From Cephalopachus bancanus (Eukaryota > Chordata > Mammalia > Primates > Tarsiidae): a stretch of DNA of 64,000 bases. The position numbers and the translations under genes were made by a program. The stretch spans positions 1,922,001-1,986,000 of the forward strand of contig JAPVLO010000074.1 in assembly GCA_027257055.1 (NCBI GenBank). Reading direction: 5' to 3'. The notes under the pieces were generated by a model. The model was not told where the DNA came from. It saw nothing but the letters and a program-made list of their open reading frames with translations, and did no database searches. Positions 47,057-59,582 of this stretch are shown one piece after another. The stretch's first letter is position 1. The number at the start of each line of letters is the position of its first letter.

Positions 47057-47400
47057 TTGGTTCTCTGCCTGTTTGCAGTTGGTGTATAAAAATGCGACTG
47101 TTTTTTGCACGTTGATTTTATACCTGAGACTTTACCAAAGTCATTTATCAGTGCAAGGAGGTTTATGAAGGTTCCCTTGAGTTTTCCAGGTATAGGATCA
47201 TGTCATCTGCAAAGAGGGATAACTTAAGTTTTGCTTTTCCTATTTGAGTACCCCAGATTTCTTTCTCTTGTCTGATTGCTCCAGCTAGGATTTCCAATAC
47301 TGTGTTGAAAGGGAGGGGTGAGAGAGAGCAACCTTGTCTTGCACCGATTTTCAGGGGAAATGCTTCTAATTTCTCTCCATTTAGTAATGTTGGTTGTGAA
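47057..47400 (-). pseudogene. Internal L1 ORF2 fragment without tail, antisense
   Basis: About 345 bp of RT-region sequence, antisense. The open piece 47163-47420 encodes [20 protein letters not shown] and [14 protein letters not shown], with the FADD codons at 47202-47213. It has neither the ORF2 3' half nor any poly-A/T tail, so it is an internal fragment. It does not join the L1 at 48121, because the two cover overlapping ORF2 regions. Confidence 0.85.
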
Positions 47401-47627
47401 AGCTTCCATATATACAGCAAAAATCCAAATTATGTGCATTATTTTTAAAAACTGAAATCTGAATAAGATCAGTTGTAGTAACAGGAACAATTTTGGCCTT
47501 ATGTCATATTTTAATGACTTAGGAAAATATTTTTATAATTACCATTTCAAAGCTCAAGGTTAAGTCACAGAAAAAGATTTTATGTTTGTGTGTGTGTGTG
47601 AGACAGTGTAGCTGAGTTTGTCTTCTC

Positions 47628-47914
47628 TTTTTTTTTTTTTTGAGTTGGAGTCTCACTCTGTCACCCAGACTGGAGTGCAGTGGCCGCTCCCGGACACCTC
47701 AGCCTCGACCTGCTGGGCTCCAGCGATCCTTCCTCCTCAGCCTTCCGAGTAGCCGGAATTACAGGCATGTGCTACCACGCCCGGCTGATTTTTTGATTTA
47801 TTGTAGAGATGAGGTCTCACTGCCCAGGTGGGTCTCGAACCCGCGGGCTCAGGCAATCCACTCACCTCAGCCTCCCAAAGGCGCGGGATTACAGGCTGAG
47901 TCACCGAACCCGGC
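47628..47914 (-). mobile_element. Alu SINE, full-length, antisense
   Basis: T-tail, 'gagttggagtctcactctg' to 'gagtcaccgaacccggc'. Short-linker type. A possible imperfect duplication around 'cttctcttt'/'ctttctcta'. It lies just after a short (TG)n patch. Confidence 0.94.
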
Positions 47915-48120
47915 TTTCTCTATAGCTTATTATTCAGAATATCTTCAATTAATCGGAAGAGACGTGCACTTTGCATTACTTACAACCAACATTGTCATAT
48001 AAGCTTGGAAAATTGACTGTGAATAATAAAAAAGCCAAGATTATCAGTATATGTGCTTTCCAAATGTTCAGGTTAATTGAATTCCTATTTCAATTTTTCC
48101 TATATAAATAAATGCATTTG

Positions 48121-50360
48121 ATCAATTTAGAATTGATTTTTCTGGATGGTGATTGGTAGTGGTCTTGTTTTACTCTTCTGCTTGTGGTCAGCCAGATGCA
48201 CATTTTTCCCAGAACCAATAGGTTCTCCTCTCTCAAGTGGTTGTTAGTGAAGGTTTTGTAGATGAATATTTGGTTGAATATTTGAGGTTTTGCTTCCAGA
48301 ATTTCTATGCTGTTCCCTTATTCTGCATGCCTATTCTTGTATCAATAACAGGCTGTTTTAATTATCGTAGGCTTGAAATAAAGTATGGAAGTGTGCTGCC
48401 GCCCTCTTTGTTCCTTTTGTTGAGGATTGTTTTGACTATTTATGGTCATTTATGTTTCCATATGAATTTCTGTATTATCATCTCCAGGTCTGAGAGGAAT
48501 GATGCTGGTAATTTAATGGTTATTGTGTTAAATATGTAGATTTCTTTGGGTAGGATGGACATCTTAACAATGTAGATTCTTCAAATTCATGAGCATGGAA
48601 TATTTTCTATTGGTCATCTTTGATTTCTTTGAGCAGTGTTTTGTAGTTTTTGTTGGACAGGTCTTTCACTTCTCTGACTAGGAAGATGCCACAATATTTC
48701 ATTTTTTTGTGTGGCTATTGTGAATGGGATTGCACTTTTTATCTGAGTTTCTGTTTGTTTATTGTCGGTATATAGGAATGCGACTGTCTTTTGCACGTTT
48801 ATTTTATAACAGAGATTTGTCAAAGTCCTTTATCAGTGCTAGGAGGTTTTTGACAGATTATCTTGGGTTTTCAAGGTGTAGTATCATGTTGTCTACAAGC
48901 AGGGATGCCTTAACTTCCTCTTGTCCTATTTGGATACCAACTTTAAATGGATCAAAGACCTAAATGTAAAATTTCGAACTGTAAGAACCTTAAAATATCC
49001 TGGATGGGTTCTTATGGAAATTGGAATTGGTGGCCAGTTTCTGATCAAAATCCCAAATGCCCATGCCATAAGAGATAAGGTAGACAAATGGGACCTCATC
49101 AAACTGAAAAGCTTCTGCAAAGCAAAATAAACCATCGAGAGAGAGATCACCCACTGAACAGGAAAAAAATATTTGCTAACTATATGTCTGACAAAGGTCT
49201 ATCATCCAGAATCTACAAGAAACGCAAATATGCTAAAAAGAAAAAAACAAATAGTCCCATTAAAAAGTGGGCATAGCCGGGTTCGGTGGCTCATCCTGTA
49301 ATCCCAGCGCTTTGGGAGGCTGAGGTGAGTGGATTGCCTGAACCCGAGGGTTTGAGACCCGCCTGGGCAACTTGGTGAGACCTCATCTCTACAATAAATA
49401 AAAAATTAGCCAGGCATGGTAGCGCGCGCCTGTAGTTCCAGCTCCTAGGAAGGCTGAGGCGGAAGGATCACCGGAGCCCAGCAGGTCGAGGCTGAGGTGT
49501 CCGGGAGCGGCCACTGCACTCCAGTCTGGGTGACAGAGTGAGACTCCAACTGGAAAAAAAAAAAGTGGGCAAAAGATATGAATAAACACTTCTCAAAAGA
49601 AGACATACAAGCAGCCAACAGACACATGAAAAAATGCTCAGCCTCACTAATCATCAAAGAAATGCAAATTAAAGCCACTCTGTGATACCACCTGACTCCA
49701 GTCAGGATGACCATCATCAATAACTCAAAAACCAACATGATAGGATATGGGGAAAAGGTAAGACTTCTACATTGTTGGTGGGAGTATAAACCTCTGTGGA
49801 AAACAGTTTGGCAATTTCTAAAAATCAACCTTCCATGTGACCATGCAATGCCCTTCCAGGAATATACCCAGAAGAACTCAAATCACATGAAAAAGATACC
49901 TGCATATGCATGTTTATTGTAGCATTATTCACAATAGCAAAAACGTGGAACCAACTGTGCTGCCCATTGAAAGAGACTGGATTTAAAAAAAGTGATACAT
50001 GTACATGATGGAATATTATGCAGCCATAAACAAGGACAAAATTATGAACTTCACAGCAATCTTGAATGGACATAGAGTCTATAATACTGAATGACCTATC
50101 ACAGAAACAAAGAACTGAATACAACATATTCTCACTCATTAGCAGATCCTGAACAATGACCATACTATTGTAAGAAAAGGGATTGGCAGTATTGGGAAAC
50201 TGCCAGGGAGGAAGGAGGGCATACCTCATCCATAAGAGTACCTGATCTCATACCAGGTGAAATGGGGACAAAAGTGAGACTCAAACTTTACCTACCCAAT
50301 GACCATTTGTATATCTAACCCTGAATTGTACCCCACAACTTTAAAATAAAAAAAATTAAG
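48121..50360 (+). mobile_element. L1 with 5' inversion and nested Alu
   Basis: Left arm 48121-48938 reads antisense ORF2 (RT to C-terminal region). At about 48939 the orientation flips to plus, starting 'aactttaaatggatcaaaga', and runs to the 3' end 'ttgtaccccacaactttaaa' with an A tail. About 18 bp of L1 sequence ('aattctaaattgatc' type) is represented in both arms at the junction, fitting twin priming. Near-duplication 'aatgcatttg' (48111-48120) / 'aatacatttg' (50361-50370), one mismatch. An Alu sits at 49274. All frames are broken. Confidence 0.9.
49274..49559 (+). mobile_element. Alu SINE in inverted L1
   Basis: Full-length with the 'gggcaacttggtgagacc' linker and 'aataaataaaaaattagcc'. 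Perfect 12-bp duplication 'aaaaagtgggca' (49262-49273 and 49560-49571) drawn from the host L1, so it is younger than that L1. Confidence 0.95.
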
Positions 50361-50370
50361 AATACATTTG

Positions 50371-50639
50371 TTTTGCTAAAAAAGCACTTTTTCTTCATAA
50401 AAGAAAATTTTATTTTCCTACCTGTGCACTTGATTTGCTTATTTCTTTAGCTTGGAAATTGCAAATTATCCTCTAGTTAACACATGACTGAATGAAGAAA
50501 ATGTTGATTTGTACTGTCAAAGAAAAATATAGACAGACCTTAGAGTGGTCAAATAGATTTTGTTTAGTTATTACTGTCAGTACCTAGTGAATGAGAAAGC
50601 TGAGCTTCTTTCCAATTTGCACAAAGGAAATTTGGGGGC
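50371..50639. other. Unique DNA, no gene seen
   Basis: Short AT-rich spacer without recognisable features. Confidence 0.5.
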
Positions 50640-51075
50640 TTTAAAGTGGAAATGAGGAAGGTATTCAGCAGAGAGAGGGGGGAAAATTATGATGTGTTGG
50701 TCAGTGTAATTTGATCAGGCCAACTGAGTGTGTTAGCTTATTATCCAAGATAGAATTCTATCTTCCCACAGAAACTGGGGAACAGAGGTTTTATTCTCTT
50801 AAAGATTGCATTTCAAAGGAAAGTATCTCAGATACTTTTGAGTTGGTGAGAGATACATATTCACAATTGTACACCTTTTTTTGTTAATGCCCTAAAAATA
50901 AGAGGTTGGGGCCTATCATAAGGTGTTGGCTAGACAAGCAGGAAATTCTCCAGGTAGCCTTCTGCTTTCTCAGACAGACATTTTAACAGGAGGATGGGGC
51001 CATCCTTGGGAGATAGCTTTGTGCTGCTACAAGCCATGTTAGAAGTTATTCAAGTCTCTTAGGACAGGGGTTGAG
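50640..51075. repeat. Possible old LTR-like repeat
   Basis: 'tcttaaagattgcatttcaa', 'taatgccctaaaaataagag', 'tctgctttctcagacagaca' and 'gaggatggggccatccttgg' have the even composition and order I associate with old ERVL-type LTR fossils. I cannot name the family and see no termini. Confidence 0.35.
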
Positions 51076-51167
51076 ATTCAGTTGGTATATGCCGAGAGTT
51101 AAATAGTTCTCAACATGAATAAATGGGTGAAATATTCTAGTAGGGATTTATCTGCTTTCAATGGAAA

Positions 51168-51331
51168 AGTTTTTTTTTTTTTTTTGGAGTTGGAATCTTA
51201 CTTTGTCTCCCAGGCCAGAGTGCAGTGCACGCTCACAGCCACCACAGCCTCGACTTGCTGGGCTCAGGCGATCCTTCCGTCTCAGCCTTCCAAGTAGTGG
51301 AAACTACAGGCATGTGCTACTACACCTAGCT
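51168..51331 (-). mobile_element. Alu monomer, antisense
   Basis: T-tail, 'gttggaatcttactttgtc' to 'catgtgctactacacctagc'. Only one arm (the right arm) is present. Near-duplication 'tcaatggaaa' (51158-51167) / 'tcaacggaaa' (51333-51342). The copy is therefore a complete monomer insertion or a 5'-truncated dimer. Confidence 0.85.
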
Positions 51332-51656
51332 ATCAACGGAAATTTTTTATAGTCCTGGAATACAAGTCCAAAGAAAATCGGTGATTTATATTTTAAATGG
51401 ATTGCAATAACATCGTTATTATAATGTATTTACATTACAAAAAATAAAAGAGATAAAATTCAGAATAACTGCTAAAATTAATGTGAAAAGACAAAATAAA
51501 TAGCCCCACTTAGGCCACGTTTTGCTGTTAATGCCTTGGGCAGACAACCTGATAAGAATATAATTTCTGGTTATTTTTATATGCAATCTGACCTTGAAGT
51601 AATTACCTTAAAATGATGAACTTATTTAAAAGTGAGCTAATGTGTTTATCATTTTA

Positions 51657-51955
51657 TTTTATTTATTTATTTATTTTTTTTTTGAGTTGGAGTCTCACTC
51701 GGTCGCCCAGACTGGAGTGCAGTGGCCGCTCCCGGCCACCGCAGCCTCACCTGCTGGGCTCCGGCGATCCTTCCGCCTCAGCCCTCCAAGTAGCCGGAAT
51801 TACAGGCATGAGCTACCACGCCCGGTTGATTTTTTGATTTATTGTAGAGATGAGGTCTCACTGCCCAAGCGGGTCTCGAACCCGCAGGCTCAGGCAATCC
51901 ACTCACCTCAGCCTCCCAAAGGCGCGGGATTACAGGCTGAGCCACCGAGCCCGGC
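51657..51955 (-). mobile_element. Alu SINE, full-length, antisense
   Basis: The tail has become (TTTA)n plus T-run; then 'gagttggagtctcactcgg' to 'gccaccgagcccggc'. Perfect 16-bp duplication 'tgtgtttatcatttta' (51641-51656 and 51956-51971). Short-linker type with few differences from the window consensus, so among the youngest. Confidence 0.96.
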
Positions 51956-51971
51956 TGTGTTTATCATTTTA

Positions 51972-54585
51972 AAATGAACTCATAAATAAATTCCCCCCAT
52001 GGAATTATTGTGAAGAATATATATCATAATATATTCAGAGTAGTTACCACAGTGCCAGGCAAATATCATATCCTCCTATAGTAATCACTTAAAATCAGGA
52101 AAGCGTTATTGAATAAAATTTGATTTAAAAAAATAAAATATGAGCTATCTTAAAAGAAAAAATACTGTAGCTAATATTTAGTAGCACATGGATGTAAATT
52201 TTAAAATGCATTCAAGTTGTCATTATTGCCCAATTATAATTATGTATATAAGCTAAATCTCAAGATAAAGTATAACACACATTAGCCAAAGAATTATTTA
52301 TTCTTATTTCATTATTAGAAAAGAAAAAAAAAAACCAGTATCATTAAGGCAAAACGAGCAAAATATTCAGGGAGAGTTAATGTGGAAGAGAATAAGAAAG
52401 TCATAGCCCAAACTGCTCACAATCATTTAACCCTAATGAATGACTACTCATTAAGAGGAGAGGTATAACAAATACTTATCTGTACTACACAGGCATTAAG
52501 GGAAGAAAGATAAAGAAATATAGAAAAAAGATATGAAAAAAGGGTATGGTGGTAATAGAAATACTATTTAAAATCAGCCTATCATGATGGAGAGATTTAT
52601 ATATCATATGCTCCCAAGATGTGGGAATTTAGATTGAAATCTTAAAAATGCTTTGTTATAGAAAAAAATCCATTTTAGTTTGTGTTATGTGTATTTTCAT
52701 AAAAATAAAACCCATCATGAAAGAATTAGCAAATGTAATTACCCACAATAACAGCATGGAATTCGATGAAGTTTCTATGCTCTTGATTAACAGCATACTG
52801 TTATCCCTCTTATGTGCTTTATTTCTCTTTTTGCTAAACAAAAGATAAATATTGCTTTTGGCAGAAAATATTTACAATATCTGCCAAAATTACTCTTAGT
52901 AGACAGCAATTCAAGTAGTAAATATCTTTTTTATGGATAATTAGTTGATTGAATGTCTGTATGAATTACAGGCTTTTTAATATTCATGGCTAATTTATAT
53001 CTATAAATATGTTATTAATTTCTGTGTTTTTTGAAATAATGATGTTACAATAACACAGAACCCAAATAATTAACATTATTAAACTCTGAATAATAAGTGA
53101 CAATTATGTGATTAATTATTTCCCAAAGCTTCCTTGACAGAGCATTATAATATGCAAATTACTAACTCTGCAACTCAGATATAAAAACATATAATTCATT
53201 ATTTTCCTAATAAATAAGAAATCTAACTATAGAGCCATTTTAATTATTTTAAATACTTTATAGAATCACTTGATTCCAGGAAATCAAGTCTGTTTTTTGG
53301 TAACAGAACTCTCATCTATAGAGTGAATTTCAAATTTTGCCTGAGACCGATACATACATTTTTTGGGATAGACTTTCATTTATTGGACTCTCATATTGCC
53401 CAACTTAGATGTGAGTTTTAGCACTTATGCCAGGGTATTGTAATTCTTCATCTTCTTGTGCTTTCTTTTTCACTTACCTGTAAGCTTTTAAGGAGAGAGG
53501 CAATACATTAAGTTTTGGTTTTGTTGATTTTCTGGCACAAACACAATAAAAGTTTTATGTGAATAAACAAATAAAGATCTGCTGTGATACTCTAAACCTT
53601 CTACTAAAGAGACATAGGAGAAAAATTAAAATTTAATTCTAAATATCCAAACATGGCCTAATGAAACATTATCACATCTACCTGATTATTTTCTAGAGGC
53701 TAAAAAAGGAATGATTCATGTGATTTGTAGTCTTGGTCGGATTCTTTTGTCTCATATCTGATTACAGCCATAGTTTCTCTGAATACAAGTACTGCAATAT
53801 TTTCACTACAGCCCAATCTAAAACAACCACAGGAGAAATCTAGGCAGGTGCATGCTGCTGTCCCCCATGGAGACAGAACTTCTAGTCATTCCTACCTGAA
53901 ACAACTGGAAACCAATTTAGCAAAGATTTGGGCAGAAAATGACAGCTCCAATAGAAAACTGCCTCTGTAAATGTCACCATTCTGACTCATGTCAGTATCT
54001 ACAGCAGGGATATTTCCGTAACAGAAAGCCTGACTCGTAAAACCTGAAACAGACTAACTACTGAAATTAATATATTTTCAGTGTTTGTACCAATTTCTGA
54101 ATCTCGCTGAAGCTATTGAAGTTACAAATTCTCAATACCTCTTCTCACATTTGTCCATTTTAGTTTTCCTTATTGGCTGAACTCACTTCATCACTGCAAT
54201 GCAATGATCTTCTTTCCAGACATTCAACCCAAAAGAGATATCAGGCGTGGTGGACAAAGTCTAACATTCATCTAAGTCTTTGTGTTTTGTATTTTAGGAA
54301 GAAGAGTAGGGCTTTTTTTTGAGATCTGTAAATAACTTTTAATTAATTATTTAAAAATTATTACTATTATAGATGTGTTGTTCAAGAGCAGAGTATAATA
54401 GGAATATTAAAATTTTAGAAATGGAAGATCACACTACCTAAGTTTGCTAAACAAAAAGCCCCCACTCTCTCGTATGTTAATATGCACACAAATGCAACTC
54501 AAATATATTTGATCTTCAATTTTCTTCTTTCAGTCTACTTACCAAAATGATTTTGATGTAAACAAAATATTTATGAATATTAAAT
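51972..54585. other. AT-rich unique DNA, no gene seen
   Basis: No repeat family or gene recognised over 2.6 kb. ORFs at 52648-52848 and its antisense shadow are Lys/Ile/Leu-rich chance frames. Confidence 0.5.
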
Positions 54586-54589
54586 ATTC

Positions 54590-54690
54590 ATCTTGAACCA
54601 AGCATTTAGTAACTGAGGTGGGTAGATGGATATAAAGGAATGATATGCTTTCCATGAGCTCACAATCTTGATTAGACCAATAGCAGGAAT
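54590..54690 (-). repeat. L2 fragment, antisense
   Basis: 'aaccaagcatttagtaactg' ... 'tgctttccatgagctcacaa' ... 'cttgattagaccaatagc' resembles the antisense L2 3' region ('...catggagctcacagtct'). Short and old. Confidence 0.4.
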
Positions 54691-55536
54691 CACTTTATTT
54701 CTTCCAATATATCTTACAAAGCTTAACTTTATGAATTGATTATTGTTTACTCTCTAATTTAGAATTATGTAAATATTTTGTGAATTTTACTTCTTCAACA
54801 TGGTAACACTTTTTATAAATAGGATTGCAAATAAGTAAAGATAAGGACATTTTCCCATTGCCATATACAGTCACACAATAAGGCAAGTCAGAAATGAATA
54901 TCTGTTGTGAAAATGCTAGCACCTCCTGTTACAGTTTTCTGTACTTGGTCTTCTAATACTTTGCAAAGGTGGTGAAGAAAACATGTCAAATTACATTTGG
55001 AGTTTATGTTTTCATGAAAGTTTGAACACAAAGTAAAAATATTTGATGTAAATATTTAAATGGTACACAATCTTAAAAATGATAAAACAATTTATACTTG
55101 AATTTAATGTTGACATGCTCAACTCCATGTAAATAAAAAAACCAAAACCAGTATAAATTTTTCACTACTATCTCTTAAATTATGCAGGTAATTCACAGAT
55201 ATTTTTTAAAGAACAATGTGTTAAACAGTTTTCTCCCTGTGTAATTAAGCCTTATAACATTCAAACCAATAATTAATATACATTTTTATAAGTGTCTTTT
55301 AAAAAGGTGCATAAGATCTCATGGTGGTTACAAAAAAATTGTCTATCTATTTTTGGAAACCAGATGCAATATTTTATAGCATTAATGACATTAGTGATCA
55401 GAGACTTGGAATGGGATGCATGATTATTTTATCCTGGGATTTTTAACTGTTTGTATTTCTTCTGGTCAATTCCTGAATCTATGGTACCAAGAAACCTTAT
55501 AGTCAGTACTGGTTATTAAATGGTTTTTTACTGGTT
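54691..55536. other. AT-rich unique DNA, no gene seen
   Basis: Nothing recognisable beyond AT-richness. Confidence 0.5.
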
Positions 55537-55550
55537 TAGATCCAGACTTT

Positions 55551-55839
55551 TTGTGTGTGTGTGTCAGTTGGAGTCTCATTCTGTCACCCAGACTGGAGTG
55601 CAGTGTCCGCTCCCGGCCACCGCAGCCTCAACCTGCTGGGCTCCAGCGATCCTTCCGCCTCAGCCTTCCAAGTAGCTGGAACTACAGGCGTGCGCTACCA
55701 CACCGGGCTGATTTTCTATTTATTGTAGATATGAGGTCTCGCCAAGTTGCCAGACGGGTCTCGAACCCGCGGGCTCAGGCAATCCACTCACCTCAGCCTC
55801 CCAAAGCGCGGGATTACAGGCTGAGCCACCGAGCCCGGC
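55551..55839 (-). mobile_element. Alu SINE with (TG)n tail, antisense
   Basis: Starts with 'tgtgtgtgtgtcagttggag' instead of a T-run, so the former A tail is now (CA)n. It ends 'gccaccgagcccggc'. Perfect 14-bp duplication 'tagatccagacttt' (55537-55550 and 55840-55853). Linker 'gccaagttgccagacggg' (longer form). Confidence 0.95.
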
Positions 55840-55853
55840 TAGATCCAGACTTT

Positions 55854-57639
55854 CATTTGTCACCACGTCAGTCCCAGTTGTATCTCTTAATCTTTGTCTC
55901 ATGTGGACTCAAACAATGCAAGTCAGGTTGTTCCCTGCCTTTTATCAGGGCTTAATCAAAAATTGCAAATGATTCTCTTTTTCTGCTTGCTAGTTCTCAG
56001 AGTACAAAATCTTAATAAAAGTGTAAGTTTGAGTGTTTATTTGTTGCAATGCTTACCTATGCACATGTTGGTATTTCAAAATGTAAAACTGTCCTATAAT
56101 TCTGCTTTGTAAAATATTAGTGATAAAGAATTCCCTTGTTTGGACAGGAATACAAAAGATGTCTCTACATCAAAGGCTATCTGAGCTGTCCTCAACCCCT
56201 CAAAAATCTTTTCCTCTATTTTTTCACTTTCTCAAATACCTCCCTGTTAAGCTGCAGTTATATTTTAAAAGATTCCCATGAATCTCTTGCTACCTTAAAT
56301 GCTTAGTAAATGCCTCAGGCCAAGGCAACTTCAAATTACCTGCACAAATATTTTGATACTAAAAATTATGCTTCCATGCTCCCTGAAAGAAAATACTTTT
56401 CTAACCCCTTTGATTGTTTTTTTTTAACTATCAAATACAATGTCAAAATCAGGGTTGAATTATTCTATGTCAGAAGATCTGTTATCTAGAACTTGATAGG
56501 GCAATATTTTATTGACAATATTGTCACTATATTTTAACTAGTATAATCACTATGTTCTTAAAATTCTCTTTGGTTATAAATTACAGCAGAAAAACATAAG
56601 GACTATTGTGTGTGCGAGTATATGTATATGCCCATCTATGGTTGTGTTTTTATGTATTTGAAAAATAACCTGGCAAGGATAATGCTTCCAGGATTATCGA
56701 GTTTATTTTAGAATTATTTGAGGAACAAAACAAATCTAATTCATTTTCCTCTACATCTTTAACATGCTTTTTTGGGGGGCAGTTGATTACAGATATCTAG
56801 AAAAAGAGAGAATGCTACATTTTAAAATATTTGTATTACTTTAATTGTGTCAACTGCTGTCAAAGTTATTTTTTCACGTAATAGTGATTGGTTACACTAT
56901 CCCCAAACAGATTTCTATTATTATTTTAGCAAGCTTTGGATGATTTGTTTAGCTCTGATTATTTCAATAAGATTGATTCACTTTATATATCTTTTGTTTT
57001 TTTTTGTTGTTAAATATTTATTTGACAATAAAATGTGCTGTAGAAAATTGATTTCAATTTCAATGGAAGCAAAGTACCTGAGACACGCAGACTAGGAAAA
57101 AGAAAATTACATTAAAAGTCCATTTTGAAAATAAAGCTCAAATCTTTGAATTACTATTCAAAATCCATTATTTTCATAACCTTTCACCTCTTTAATGATT
57201 CTGAATAACAGTCTGTGAATTATGCCTGAAACCTGGTGCAAATGTCTTTTACATTTGAAATATATTTTATAACTGGAAGAGTCAGTTAAAAAAATTTAAC
57301 CAATAATCTATATGACTTTAGACAATGACCATTAAATGAATCTAGGTAAAATCTGGTACTGATTTTGTATTAATCAGAAATCAATAAATCTAAGAATTAA
57401 ATAAAATTGTGTTAAATATAACCAGTTATTAATAAGGAGCGAGAACAAGTAAAAATAAAATATTAAAGAGAAAGAGAGAGGCTTTACATTCCAAAGAATG
57501 AGTCTGAATTTCAATAAAGGTGAGTAAAGTGTAATGTAGCAAGAATTTGTCACAAACCTTTTACCATTCAAATTATAGTAGACATGCTGCATAGTAAGTG
57601 CAATTTTACAAGCCTGCAAAATAGTAATATTAATGGTCC
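55854..57639. other. Unique DNA, no gene seen
   Basis: No repeat family or gene recognised. A T-run at 57000 and a GA patch at 57465-57480 are the only simple features. Confidence 0.5.
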
Positions 57640-58400
57640 AGCATCTTTAAAAATCAAAAGTCTCCTAAATGATTAACTTGCCATGCCTATTGAATATTAA
57701 TAACATCAAGCAGTTAAGTTTATTAACCTTTTACATTAATGGTCAGAAATGAAACATGCTGAGAACAATTGCATGACAGAAGGAGGAAATGTTTCTGATG
57801 ACTATTGGGTTTCATTTGACAGTTAATAAAAACCACCAAGTACATATTATGTTAGATTATCCGAGATCTGGATTCCATATGACAAGCCATTATTATTAAA
57901 GGCAAATGGAGGGTATTTTCAAATACACCCTGGAGTGAGGTAGACTAAAATATGATGGTACACTCTTGAATGTCAAGGACATTTTGTGCAGTGCGTAATG
58001 GAAAGCTACATGTAATGTGCAGTTTGGGAACTATTTCATGTTCCTCGGAAGACCTCAAAGCATCACACTGAATATTTTATTGGGAGATGTCACACTCTGC
58101 TATAGGTTCAAGTGCATAACAAATATTTATAGACAATAATCATTTCAATGCCAGAGAGAACGTGTCAAAGCTAACTGCATCATTATACTTAGCATATGAG
58201 TGAGTGTTTAATGTCTTGCCCTTTCTATTTTTTCCTTCATCCTTCGTTATTTAAAAATAATCAGTCAAGTTTTACATCATCCATAGTCATTTCTGTTAGA
58301 AAATTAGAGTCATACACGACTGGGTGATTTTTTTTCTCACTAATGTAGTAAGTGGTGAGCTATGATTCTGACTAATTATGCCTTCCTAAATGTCAGCTAT
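57640..58400. other. Repeat-free, complex stretch; possible conserved non-coding DNA
   Basis: About 760 bp with even composition, no low-complexity runs over about 9 bases, no repeat signature and no ORF of note. Clusters of AT-core homeodomain-like sites (for example 'ttattaacc', 'taattatg', 'aataatcattt') occur. Such islands in gene deserts are often conserved developmental enhancers. This is inference from composition only. Confidence 0.25.
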
Positions 58401-58624
58401 ATTCATTAGGAAGTATGAAAACAATTGGAAGTGAAAAGATTTTAAGAATATTAAACCTTTAAGGTAGGCAAATAGCGGTAATATCAGAAACAAGTGCCTT
58501 GTTAAAATGAAGAATTTCTAAAAGTTTGACTATAAGAATGTTATTGTTCAGTGTGGAAATTGTGTTATTTGTTAAATGTTAAAAACTTGGAAACATAATG
58601 CCTGAGTTAGGTTGCTTTTTAATA

Positions 58625-58800
58625 TTTAGAGGTTCTCTGCTATTTACTATATGACTTACCCTAGGTAAAAGGACTTAACCTCTCTGAACCCGTTTTCCCT
58701 CCCATTGTCTAAACTAGATCCATTTCATAAGGTTGTGTCCAGAATTATATGTACATGGGAATCTTCATAAACTACAATAAATATATGAAATAAAATACAC
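58625..58800 (+). repeat. MIR SINE fragment
   Basis: 'tatatgacttaccctaggta', 'aaggacttaacctctctgaa', 'cataaggttgtgtccagaat' and 'ctacaataaatatatgaaa' follow the MIR core and 3' end order. Well ordered despite age. Confidence 0.7.
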
Positions 58801-59582
58801 TGTCATTAATAGCTGTAATATAAATAGTAACATAACACTGATCGGAGCTGTGGCAAGAGGCAAGAAGGAATAATTATAAGGGACACAAAAAAGTACATAT
58901 TATTTACTTTTGTTGTGGCGATGGTTTCATGAGTGTATAAAAATGCCAATGTTTATTTTTATTGTACATTTAAAATATTTGTAGCTCATTATATGTCAGT
59001 TAGTCCACAATAGACCAGTTTTAAAATTATTAGGACTACTATCACTATGAAAAACATGTGGATGGGCTTTATAAGTATATTAGATGAAAGAAACTAGAAA
59101 CACAAAATATGCAATATACTTTGATTAATTTACAGTTAAAAAGCAGACAAAACTGTGTAGTATTAGAAGCCATTATAATAGATTATTAACACTGTTAGGG
59201 AAGAGTTTTGACTGGTTAGGAAAAAAAGGAGATACAGGTGTGAAAATAATGTCATCATCTAAGTTGTAGCTACAACAGTTATGTACATGATAACTTACTG
59301 GATTATACACTGCAACTTGTGCATATTAATTTATGTATGTTTTATTCCAATAATAAATTCATTTAAAAGGTAATGTGTGGGCAAAAATGTTGGCGCCCCA
59401 TGACCACTTGTTGTATACTCACCGAAATAATTTACCTGCATAAATAAATGTTTTATTCCTCATAAGAATATGTCTAAGAGTTTCAATTCTAGAGTTCTAC
59501 TAAGCCACTAACTAATAGAAGTCTTAGTGATCAACCAAGAGCAAATTTTATAACAAAAGAGGATGTTACTTGGTAAGTCTTT

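Noticed and set aside
47640..48002. A 120-codon plus-strand frame
   Set aside because: Alu-derived, same artefactual peptide pattern as other antisense Alus.
55551..55955. A 134-codon plus-strand frame
   Set aside because: Alu-derived reading of an antisense element; no independent coding evidence.
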